From: a virus
Direction: 5' to 3' (one strand)
DNA: 51,477 nt
Virus record (IMG/VR): IMGVR_UViG_3300011113_000512
Span: 1 to 51,477 of that record
The position numbers were made by a program, and so were the translations under genes. Below are positions 32,668-40,034 of the stretch, in pieces. The notes beneath the pieces were generated by a model. That model searched no databases and was not told the DNA's origin. It saw nothing but the letters and a program-made list of their open reading frames with translations. Position 1 is the stretch's first letter; every line of letters begins with the position of its first letter.

Positions 32668-32750
32668 TATAATTGACGGACCGGGGCACAAGGGCCCCGG
32701 GTAACCCAAGCCGGGGCACAAGGGCCCCGGCTAACCTAGAGAGGATAGAG
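32668..32750 (+). promoter_or_regulatory. Leader module 3 with duplicated hairpin
   Basis: TATAAT (32668-32673) with no good -35. Two tandem hairpins follow, CCGGGGC-ACAAGG-GCCCCGG (32681-32700) and GCCGGGGC-ACAAGG-GCCCCGGC (32710-32731), each followed by TAACC. AGAGAGGATAGAG (32738-32750) directly precedes the ATG. Confidence 0.75.
32681..32736 (+). repeat. Two tandem 30-bp hairpin-TAACC units
   Basis: 32681-32706 and 32711-32736 match almost fully (ccggggcacaagggccccgg, then taacc). This is the only leader in the series with the hairpin duplicated. Confidence 0.85.
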
Positions 32751-32990
32751 ATGCAACACGTAGCACGCGATGGCTGGACCCTAGTCCGGTCCGACACGAA
32801 GGCCCCGGTTTGCCGGGGTGATGCTGTTACCAGTGGCCGAGGGGAACCGGCCACTGTAGAGGGCGGAGCCCCGCCCCATAAACCGGCCAGTACTGGCCGC
32901 GTGTATGTGGTGGAAGCCCCGGACGGCTCCCGGTTTGCCCGGGAATATTTCCCCAGCGTGTTTGGGCTTGAGTGGATCAGGGGGGCTTGA
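32751..32990 (+). CDS. Hypothetical cassette protein, 79 aa
   Basis: ATG 32751 follows the SD block directly. Begins MQHVARDGWTLVRSDTKAPV and ends with FPSVFGLEWIRGA. Small, with a glycine-rich middle. No family I can name with confidence. Confidence 0.72.
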   Translation: MQHVARDGWTLVRSDTKAPVCRGDAVTSGRGEPATVEGGAPPHKPASTGRVYVVEAPDGSRFAREYFPSVFGLEWIRGA

Positions 32991-32992
32991 TC

Positions 32993-33253
32993 ATGCATAT
33001 TTCGCAATTGGCTCTGGCGGTCATTCATGACCGCAGCACCGAAGAGGACCGGGCCCGGGCTTTTCGCCTGTCCCTGATGACCAGTCGGCCCGCCGCCGTG
33101 CTGACCCTGATGCCCGCCGTTTACGCGGAACTGGACAAGCCCATTTATGATGGGGTCACGTTTACCAACGATAAAGGGGAGGATGCCTCCTGCTGGGAGG
33201 CCGGGGAAATAATCCTGCAGGCCGAAATTGATCGGGCTATGGTTTTTGATTGA
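32993..33253 (+). CDS. Hypothetical cassette protein, 86 aa
   Basis: Starts at ATG 32993 after GGGGGG. It has no leader module of its own and is co-transcribed with the previous gene. Sequence: HISQLALAVIHDRSTEEDRA, followed by a helical core and ILQAEIDRAMVFD. No function recognised. Confidence 0.7.
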   Translation: MHISQLALAVIHDRSTEEDRARAFRLSLMTSRPAAVLTLMPAVYAELDKPIYDGVTFTNDKGEDASCWEAGEIILQAEIDRAMVFD

Positions 33254-33262
33254 AAAAAACAA

Positions 33263-33342
33263 TTGGATAACCGGGGCCCGGCCCCGGTTATAATGTTCTC
33301 ACTGCGGCACGGGGCCGCAGTCAACCTAGAAAGGATAGAGTT
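33263..33342 (+). promoter_or_regulatory. Leader module 4
   Basis: TTGGAT (33263-33268), a 20-nt spacer forming the palindrome AACCGGGGC-CCG-GCCCCGGTT, TATAAT (33289-33294), hairpin ACTGCGGC-ACGGG-GCCGCAGT (33301-33321), CAACC, AGAAAGGATAGAG (33328-33340), then ATG 33343. Confidence 0.75.
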
Positions 33343-33579
33343 ATGAAGGACCGTTTTTATCTCCGCATCGGTGACGACACCCTTGAAGAGGCCGCTGGGT
33401 TTCTTACCCGTGCCGCTGCGGTGCGTGAGTTCCAGATTGTTGCCACTGAATTGTGGGGCTTTGGCCAGCGCCTCGAGGCCACTCTGCACCGGGCCCCGGA
33501 CCGTGAGCACGTAGCAGAGTACCCCGACTGGGTGCTGAGTATTGGCCCTAGGGGCGGCGTGGTTGTTGACCGCGCCTAG
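33343..33579 (+). CDS. Hypothetical cassette protein, 78 aa
   Basis: Begins MKDRFYLRIGDDTLEEAAGF and ends with YPDWVLSIGPRGGVVVDRA. Small alpha/beta protein. The -35 of the next module lies within its 3' end. No function recognised. Confidence 0.72.
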   Translation: MKDRFYLRIGDDTLEEAAGFLTRAAAVREFQIVATELWGFGQRLEATLHRAPDREHVAEYPDWVLSIGPRGGVVVDRA

Positions 33580-33643
33580 AATTCTGAACTATAATTGCAG
33601 CACCGCAGCGCCCGCTGCGGTCAACCACAGAAAGGATAGAGTC
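33566..33643 (+). promoter_or_regulatory. Leader module 5
   Basis: TTGACC (33566-33571), 18-nt spacer, TATAAT (33590-33595), hairpin ACCGCAGC-GCCC-GCTGCGGT (33602-33621), CAACC, AGAAAGGATAGAG (33629-33641), then ATG 33644. Confidence 0.78.
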
Positions 33644-33994
33644 ATGACAATCGAAACTGCAGTCCCCTCGAGCGCCGAAACCCTGGCCGCATTGTTTGAT
33701 CAACTAGTTGAGGCCGTAGCCCAGCGGGTCAAAATCCACCTGACTGGCCCAGTATTTGAGTCGCACGTTAAAGCCGCCCTGGTCAACCTCGACATGGATA
33801 GCCAGATCGGCAACGCCGCCCGGGCCGAGATTGAAGCATGGGCGGATGACCACCTGAATGACCGCCTGGACTACTGGGCCACGTACAGGCTCGATCTTTC
33901 CCACGCAATTAAGGAGGCGCTGAACGACATAGACCTAAGTGACACGGTTAAGGACGTAGTCCAGGACCTGACATTCGAAGTAACAGTCAGTTAA
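33644..33994 (+). CDS. Hypothetical acidic cassette protein, 116 aa
   Basis: Start ATG 33644 after the SD block; the longer frame from 33542 overlaps the previous gene. Helical acidic protein (TLAALFDQLVEAVAQRVKIH, then HLNDRLDYWATYRLDLSHAI). Negative charge could mimic DNA, but this is only a thought. Confidence 0.75.
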   Translation: MTIETAVPSSAETLAALFDQLVEAVAQRVKIHLTGPVFESHVKAALVNLDMDSQIGNAARAEIEAWADDHLNDRLDYWATYRLDLSHAIKEALNDIDLSDTVKDVVQDLTFEVTVS

Positions 33995-34000
33995 AAATAG

Positions 34001-34082
34001 TTGACGCACCGGTGCAAACCGGTGCTATAATGTTCACACTGCAGCACGGTGCTGCAGTCAACCCTAGAAAGGATAGAGAGAG
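34001..34082 (+). promoter_or_regulatory. Leader module 6
   Basis: TTGACG (34001-34006), a 19-nt spacer holding the palindrome GCACCGGTGC and a second ACCGGTGC, TATAAT (34026-34031), hairpin ACTGCAGC-ACGGT-GCTGCAGT (34038-34058), CAACC, AGAAAGGATAGAG (34066-34078), then ATG 34083. Confidence 0.78.
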
Positions 34083-34361
34083 ATGAACAAGATGATCACC
34101 ATCGACGGCAACCGGTACGTTCTGCCTGAGGCCATGACCCAGAAGGACATCCAGACTCTGGCAGGTCTGCTGGTTACCCTGGTCCGCATCGACTACGAGT
34201 ACTGCTACGGTGAAGATGATAGCCAGCACTATGCAGTCAACGGCGCAGCCGTTAGCATCGGTCAAGTGGAACTGGTGACCAGGGCTGAGGCCAAGGCAGC
34301 AGCAGAGAAGAGCCGCCAAAAGTACGAGGCCAAGAAAGCCGCAGAGAAGGCAGCCGCCTGA
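34083..34361 (+). CDS. Hypothetical cassette protein, 92 aa
   Basis: Starts MNKMITIDGNRYVLPEAMTQ. Beta-rich first half, then an Ala/Lys-rich helical tail (AEAKAAAEKSRQKYEAKKAA). Last gene of the cassette series. No function recognised. Confidence 0.74.
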   Translation: MNKMITIDGNRYVLPEAMTQKDIQTLAGLLVTLVRIDYEYCYGEDDSQHYAVNGAAVSIGQVELVTRAEAKAAAEKSRQKYEAKKAAEKAAA

Positions 34362-34671
34362 TCACGCACCTGGGCCGCGAGGCCCAGTAACCCAGCAGGG
34401 CAGCGGCGCTGCCCTGCTATCCCGCGCCCCGCCCCCGCGCATAAGTCAACAGGGTTTACCCTGCTTGACAGCCGCGTCCGCCGAAGGCGGACGCGGGGGC
34501 AGAGACATAGGGGTCAGCCTTAGAGGGGGAGGGCCATAAACAGCCCGTTAAGCGGAGCGAGCGCCCCTATCCCGATTTTTGTCCAAGGAAAACCTCCTTG
34601 AAACTTGACCCCCGGGCCATGAAACACCCCCCTTGTTCCAAAAAACGCAAACCGGGGGTATATTTGCGCAC
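34362..34671 (+). other. Gene-free hairpin array before terL
   Basis: Holds, in order: CTGGGCC-GCGA-GGCCCAG (34370-34387) followed by TAACCC; an 11-bp stem AGCAGGGCAGC-GGC-GCTGCCCTGCT (34394-34418); GTCAACAGGG-TTTA-CCCTG-c-TTGAC (34445-34469); an 11-bp stem CCGCGTCCGCC-GAA-GGCGGACGCGG (34472-34496); and AAGGA-AAACC-TCCTT (about 34566-34580). No gene seen. It could hold a terminator, packaging site or regulatory element. Confidence 0.8.
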
Positions 34672-36135
34672 ATGTCAAAACCTAGTGAAATCGAAGAAGA
34701 ACAGCTTCGCCTGGAGTTACGCCTGAAATGGCTGGAGGCCCAGGAGCGTGCAACTGGAAACTTCCTCGACTTTTGTCGATACGTCTGGCCGGAGATGTTG
34801 GTTGGTGAGCACCATCGGCGTATTGCCAAAGCCCTGGACCGTGTTGTGTCAGGCGAGTGCAAGCGCCTGATGATCGCGATGCCTCCTCGGCACGGCAAGA
34901 GCCAGATGGGCAGTTACTTGTTCCCTGCGTATGTGATGGGCAAGCGCCCCACCTCAAAACTGATCGTGGGCTCGCACACTGCTGAACTTGCGCAGCGTTT
35001 TGGCCGGATGATTAGGAACCTTGTTGACGAGGAGAAGTACAAAGAGCTTTTCCCGAAGATGCAACTGTCTGCGGACAGCAAGGCTGCCGGTCGGTGGAAC
35101 ACGGCCCAAGGCGGGGAAGCCTTCTTCATTGGTAAGGGCGGCGCGATGACTGGTCGCGGCGGCGATATTGTTGTGCTGGACGACATCTTGGACGAGCAGG
35201 ATGCTTTGTCTGAGACAGCGATGGAAAATACGTGGGAGTGGTACACCTCTGGCCCTCGGCAGCGGTTACAGCCCGGTGGCGCAATTATTGTTATCAACAC
35301 ACGATGGAAGACGGACGACTTATCGGGCAGGCTTTTGAAGCAGCAGGGCTACCTCAAGAGCGACCAGTGGGAAGTGCTGGAATTTCCTGCGATCTTGCCT
35401 TCCGGAAATCCATTATGGCCGGGGTACTGGAGCTTAGACGAACTGGAGAAGGTCAAGGTTTCTATTGGGTTGAAAAAGTGGAACGCCCAGTGGCAGCAAC
35501 AGCCGACGAACGACGAGGGGGCGATTCTGAAGAGGAACTGGTGGAGGAAATGGCAGTACGACGAACCACCTCAGTGCGAATATATTTTGCAGTGCTTGGA
35601 CACCGCCTACAGTAAAAAAGAAACGGCGGACTTTTCTGTTATCAGCACCTGGGGCGTATTTACTCCTGATGCGGACTCGGGCCCGAACCTGATGCTGCTC
35701 AATGTGCGCAAGGGCCGCTGGGATTTCCCGGAACTCAAGCGCGTGGCCAAGGACGAGTATCAATACTGGCGCCCGGACAATGTGCTGATTGAGGCCAAGG
35801 CCACTGGCACTCCATTGCAGCAAGAGTTGCGCAGGCTCGGGATCCCCGTTACGATGTTCTCTCCTGGCGGTCGCAAAACCGGGCAAGATAAGATCAGTCG
35901 CGCCAACGCTGTTGCTCCCCTGCTGGAATCGGGGATGGTGTGGTATCCTGAAGGCAAGGAGTGGGCCGAGGATCTTGTTGAGGAATGCGCGGCCTTTCCA
36001 AACGGGAACAATGACGATCAGGTCGATACTGCTGTTATGGCGTGGCACCGTTTCCGGCAGGGCAACTTTATTGCCCTGGACACGGACGACAATGAGGAGC
36101 CCGAGCCCAACACGCAGCCGGTTGAGTATTACTAG
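34672..36135 (+). CDS. terL: Terminase large subunit, 487 aa
   Basis: Packaging motor ATPase-nuclease. Start at ATG 34672 (MSKPSEIEEEQ); the upstream TTG at 34633 has no SD. Walker A is MPPRHGKSQMG (about 70-80) and Walker B is DIVVLDDILDEQ (165-176). The nuclease domain has LDTAYSKKETADFS (D310), IEAKATGTP and the C-terminal NDDQVDTAVMAWH. Length and motif spacing match phage large terminases. It forms the head of the packaging and head block. Confidence 0.93.
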   Translation: MSKPSEIEEEQLRLELRLKWLEAQERATGNFLDFCRYVWPEMLVGEHHRRIAKALDRVVSGECKRLMIAMPPRHGKSQMGSYLFPAYVMGKRPTSKLIVGSHTAELAQRFGRMIRNLVDEEKYKELFPKMQLSADSKAAGRWNTAQGGEAFFIGKGGAMTGRGGDIVVLDDILDEQDALSETAMENTWEWYTSGPRQRLQPGGAIIVINTRWKTDDLSGRLLKQQGYLKSDQWEVLEFPAILPSGNPLWPGYWSLDELEKVKVSIGLKKWNAQWQQQPTNDEGAILKRNWWRKWQYDEPPQCEYILQCLDTAYSKKETADFSVISTWGVFTPDADSGPNLMLLNVRKGRWDFPELKRVAKDEYQYWRPDNVLIEAKATGTPLQQELRRLGIPVTMFSPGGRKTGQDKISRANAVAPLLESGMVWYPEGKEWAEDLVEECAAFPNGNNDDQVDTAVMAWHRFRQGNFIALDTDDNEEPEPNTQPVEYY

Positions 36136-36150
36136 GGCCAGTCATACAAT
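36122..36150 (+). promoter_or_regulatory. Candidate promoter before the 1280-aa gene
   Basis: TTGAGT (36122-36127), 17-nt spacer, TACAAT (36145-36150), 32 nt before ATG 36183. The -35 lies within the end of terL. Confidence 0.5.
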
Positions 36151-36182
36151 GGCCGTATCTATTTGCCCGAGGACCACGGACC

Positions 36183-39100
36183 ATGGCCCAAGATGATTTC
36201 CTGACGTTTATTGAGCGGATCAAGCAAGTTGAATCCCGTGGTCAGCGGTACGGCAAAGATGGAAAACTCCTGACTTCCCCCAAGGGGGCGCAGGGCGAAA
36301 TGCAGGTAATGCCTGCCACACAACGAGCTCCGGGCTTTGGTGTAGCGCCTGTCAAGGACAACAGCCCTGATGAGATTGCTCGGGTAGGTCGAGATATTCT
36401 TCGGGCGTTTGATGCCAAGTATGGTGGCAACCGGATGTACATTGCTGCGGCGTACAACTGGGGGCCGGGCAATGCTGACAAGTGGATTGCTGCTGGGGCG
36501 GATTTTAATAAGCTGCCTGAGGAGACGCAAAAATATTTGCGCAAGGTAGTTCCAGAAGCTTTGACCGCGAGCCGTGATCAAAAAGCCGCACCCCGTGCTA
36601 CGGCAGTCACGGAGCCTGCGGTAATGGAGCCGCCGCTGGGAATTTCGGCTTCTGCTGGGGGCAGGACAATTGCTATTGGGGACAGCTTGGCGGTTGGGTT
36701 TGCTCAGGCCAACAAACTCGATGGATTGCACAAAGGTGGCGCGGGCCCGAAGGCTGTGCTCAAAATGGTGCAGGATTACGCCGCCAACAACAGTCTTGAA
36801 GGGGTGACGGTTTATCTTGGCACGGGGTTGCCGAATAATCCTGCCCAGCGTGATTTTGTGACAAAGCAGGTGGATTTGATTAAGTCTAAGGGTGGGATAC
36901 CTGTTTTGTTTGGCGCGGGGCCCGGGAGCGAAAAAACGCCGACCACGGGCCAAAACGAGTTCTTGCAAAGCGTTGCCCAGAGCACGGGGGCGCAGTTTAC
37001 GGGTCCTTTGGCGGATCGCTTTCCAAACATTTCAAAACAAGATCGCACGGGGCTGCACCTGACACATCCGCAGTACAGGCAGTTGTTTTCTCAGATGGGT
37101 GGGGCGGCGCCTGCGGCATCGCGTCCTGCAGCGGCATCCCCTGCTCCAGGGGCAACCTCTACGGCAACAGCCCCTGCGGCGCCTGCAGCGGTAGCCGCCG
37201 CTCCCGTTGCACGGGCCGAGGACCTCGGCTCAGGATACAAGGCTGCTTTGGCGCTGTCTTTTTTGGGCTCCGAGGACCGTGATCGCCCGGCCCCGGACAG
37301 CGAGCTGGAGGACCGGCTCAATGAGACGGCCCTGGCCGAGTTCAACAAGGAGTTGGAAGACTACACCCCCAAGAATGCGCTTGCTGACATGGAGCTTACC
37401 GCTCTGAACCCGGCCAAGTTCATGCAGCCGGTGAAGATGGCATCGGGCGGGATGCCGTTTGTTCCTTCTGCTCGGGTGTCGTTAAGCGCCCGCAAGCAGT
37501 TGGAAGACATCAAAAACCAGTACGACAGATACAACGACGAGGTAAAAGCATACAGCGCCGCTGCGGATGTTTACAACGCAGGGCCCAGGACAGAAGACTT
37601 TACGATGAAGGAGCCAGTTGCTCCCACCGTGACTCAGGAGCAGTACGACAAAATAGCTTCGGATGCGAAGCGCAGCGCAATCAATAGGCAAACGGCGTTG
37701 GCCGTGGTCAGCGATCCGGAACGCTATGGCCTGTCGATCAACAAGTTTTTCGCCGATGGCGGGGAAGCCAAAAAAGAGGAGTCAAAGAACTCCTCAGCAA
37801 GGACGGCCCGGGAAGCCTTGGATAAGGTTTTTGGGCTTGGCATGGGGCCGATGGGGATGGGCGCCAATTTAGGCTACAACGTATACAAGCATTTTTCAGG
37901 AAAAACGCCACTTGAGGACCTTCTGAGAGATGCAAGGCGGGCAAATTCGCCGATAGACCCAACGAAGGACATGGAGCCTATTGGGCAGTATGGCGGCATG
38001 CCGCCAATCAATCGCTCAAACGGCTCTCCAGAGACCGGAGAGAGGGCCCTGACCCCTGAAGAGATCGCCGCAGCATCCCGTCCGGCCACTTTTAACCCCA
38101 ATATTGCCCGCCAAGGCACTGCTGCCCGCAATTTGGCAGCCCAGAGGGACGTAAATACGCTTCCGGACCCCCGGACTTACGCTGCTGTAAGCGGATTTTT
38201 TGGCCAAGCGCCCGATGAATTGGGTTTTTCGGTCATGCATCCGGACATCAAGGGCATCACAACGGCGGGAGAGGCCGGATATGCCGCTGGTTTGGTGCCT
38301 GCCGTGGCTCCTGTAGTCGCTCCGATAGCCAGGGCAGTGAAAAAAGGCGCCACGGCCCTCGGAATGAGGGCAGAAAAAGCCCTGGACGCCCCTGTTACAC
38401 GCACTTTGGAGGGCGGCGGGCGCAGTGCAGAGATGCTCAGGGCCCTCGGAGCCCAACCTTCCTTTGCTGTACGGCCAAAAGGCGGCCATTTTCAGCTTCG
38501 CCCCGATGCCAGCGGACCGGGAATGGCCGTTTGGGATGATGTTAAGCAAACAGTGAGCGATTTGCTTGCAAATACCAAGGATCAGCCGCTTAACAACTGG
38601 TTCAACACCAAATATGCGGCGTATTTGCGCCGCGATTTGGGCACAGAAGGCGATCCGTTCGTAAAAGCAGCCGATGCAGGCAAAAAATTGCACATCCCCA
38701 ATCAGCCTTTGGACGAAAACTGGCAAAAAACACTCAACTTTGTTCGTAAAAACGAGGGACTGCCACCGCAGGGGTTTGCGACGACCGAATACGGTAAAAG
38801 AGTGGAAGACTCGCTCGATGCCAGCTTAAACATCAGAGAACTGGGCGATCTTGCAGGCAGTCCATACTCTCTCGGAAAAGTTCCTTCCGGCATCATGCAG
38901 TTTGCCAACACTAATCCGCAGATGCGGATTTACTCACTGGATGAGATTTTGGAAACCGGCCCGAGGGCCGGGGACCTGAGAGACCGCATGCTTTTCCTGC
39001 GCCAAAACGACAAAGTTCGTTTCTACGGTGAACCCCCTGTGAAGATCCCTGATACATACAAGATCACCGACCAAGCCCTGCTCGGCATGAGCCCGGTTCA

Positions 39101-40025
39101 AGCGTCAGAAAAAGTGGCCCAGTTCGAAAATTGGCAACAGAACATTCGCCAACGCGCAGCCAGTTCGGCCATTCGTAAAGATCCAAATGTTGAAAAGATA
39201 GATGCAGGGGATGGCAGCCTTTGGATTAATACTCCAGACCTGGGGGCGGATGAAAAAATGCGAGAACTTGTCAAAGACATAGGTCGCGATGCCAGATGGT
39301 GTACAAAGGATGATAAATTTTGCTATGCATATGGCTCGGGTAACAGCAGGCTAACCATTCTGGTAGATGGGAAGTCCCGGCCCGTGGCACAGATGACGAT
39401 TGATTCCATCCCTCCCACAGCAGAGAAGTTTCTGAAGTCTTTATCCCCCGAAGAGCTTAATGCTTTCATGTCGAGCAACCCCTTGTACAAGTTTGCGCAA
39501 GATAAAAAAGAACTTGCCTCGATGATGGAGACTTCCCCGCAGTTTGCGGAGTATTTGAAGCGTACTCCGCCTAGGATGTCCATTACGGAAATTAAGGGAT
39601 GGGGGAATAGAGAGAATTTAGTAGACTTAGATGCTCCCATGACTGCGGAAAACCTTAAGAAGATACAGGATAGGGTCAAGACGCTTGATGCGCAGTACGA
39701 TCTAAGGTTTGTTGAAAACCTCAGCGGGATTGGCTTGACTGAAGTGCCCAGGAATCGTCCAGACGCCATACTGGACTTCTTTAGCTTATCCCAAGATGCC
39801 CGGCTTGGTTTGAAAAACAAGTTTGGAAGCGATGTGGAAGGGTTTAAGGCGATTTTGAATAGAGCAATCAACATGAATGGCGGAAGCAAGTACTTCTCTG
39901 GCAATGAGGATGACATTTCCGACATTTTTCAAAAAGCCACTCGATCCGTTTTACAGCCTCCGGTCAACCGTGCCAAAGGCGGCATGGTCGAACGCACCTA
40001 CAACGACAACCGCGCATATCTGTAA
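36183..40025 (+). CDS. Virion transglycosylase-SGNH hydrolase polyprotein, 1280 aa
   Basis: Multi-domain protein. Residues 1-105 are a lysozyme-like SLT domain (catalytic E17 in KQVESRGQ, GAQGEMQVMPAT, AAYNWGPG). Residues about 160-302 are an SGNH/GDSL-type hydrolase (GDSLAVG, a G-N type TGLPNN, and D287-RTGLH292). Ala/Pro linkers follow. A large middle part holds LALSFLGSEDRDR and AGYAAGLVPAVAPVVAPIAR, a hydrophobic stretch. Near residue 1039 is an RWCTKDDKFCYAYGSGNSRL block, seen in phage polyvalent proteins. Likely function is cell-wall degradation during genome ejection. The enzyme calls are family-based; the fusion is seen directly. Confidence 0.88.
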   Translation: MAQDDFLTFIERIKQVESRGQRYGKDGKLLTSPKGAQGEMQVMPATQRAPGFGVAPVKDNSPDEIARVGRDILRAFDAKYGGNRMYIAAAYNWGPGNADKWIAAGADFNKLPEETQKYLRKVVPEALTASRDQKAAPRATAVTEPAVMEPPLGISASAGGRTIAIGDSLAVGFAQANKLDGLHKGGAGPKAVLKMVQDYAANNSLEGVTVYLGTGLPNNPAQRDFVTKQVDLIKSKGGIPVLFGAGPGSEKTPTTGQNEFLQSVAQSTGAQFTGPLADRFPNISKQDRTGLHLTHPQYRQLFSQMGGAAPAASRPAAASPAPGATSTATAPAAPAAVAAAPVARAEDLGSGYKAALALSFLGSEDRDRPAPDSELEDRLNETALAEFNKELEDYTPKNALADMELTALNPAKFMQPVKMASGGMPFVPSARVSLSARKQLEDIKNQYDRYNDEVKAYSAAADVYNAGPRTEDFTMKEPVAPTVTQEQYDKIASDAKRSAINRQTALAVVSDPERYGLSINKFFADGGEAKKEESKNSSARTAREALDKVFGLGMGPMGMGANLGYNVYKHFSGKTPLEDLLRDARRANSPIDPTKDMEPIGQYGGMPPINRSNGSPETGERALTPEEIAAASRPATFNPNIARQGTAARNLAAQRDVNTLPDPRTYAAVSGFFGQAPDELGFSVMHPDIKGITTAGEAGYAAGLVPAVAPVVAPIARAVKKGATALGMRAEKALDAPVTRTLEGGGRSAEMLRALGAQPSFAVRPKGGHFQLRPDASGPGMAVWDDVKQTVSDLLANTKDQPLNNWFNTKYAAYLRRDLGTEGDPFVKAADAGKKLHIPNQPLDENWQKTLNFVRKNEGLPPQGFATTEYGKRVEDSLDASLNIRELGDLAGSPYSLGKVPSGIMQFANTNPQMRIYSLDEILETGPRAGDLRDRMLFLRQNDKVRFYGEPPVKIPDTYKITDQALLGMSPVQASEKVAQFENWQQNIRQRAASSAIRKDPNVEKIDAGDGSLWINTPDLGADEKMRELVKDIGRDARWCTKDDKFCYAYGSGNSRLTILVDGKSRPVAQMTIDSIPPTAEKFLKSLSPEELNAFMSSNPLYKFAQDKKELASMMETSPQFAEYLKRTPPRMSITEIKGWGNRENLVDLDAPMTAENLKKIQDRVKTLDAQYDLRFVENLSGIGLTEVPRNRPDAILDFFSLSQDARLGLKNKFGSDVEGFKAILNRAINMNGGSKYFSGNEDDISDIFQKATRSVLQPPVNRAKGGMVERTYNDNRAYL

Positions 40026-40034
40026 GGAACCAAA

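Larger units (their letters stand above)
32454..32750 (+). other. Gene-free region with long hairpins and leader module 3
   Basis: About 300 nt without a convincing gene, very GC rich. It contains CCCGGG palindromes (32466-32483), a 13-bp perfect stem with GAA loop (32614-32642), TATAAT at 32668-32673 and two tandem 30-bp hairpin units before the next gene. Confidence 0.8.

Noticed and set aside
32386-33262. Open frames on both strands across the gene-free 32.45-32.75 kb stretch
   Set aside because: They arise from GC-rich hairpins, have no SD, and overlap promoter and leader signals.
30558-34082. CRISPR-like array from the repeated leaders
   Set aside because: Repeats lie directly before genes, are not evenly spaced and differ in stem sequence. 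There are no spacers or cas genes.
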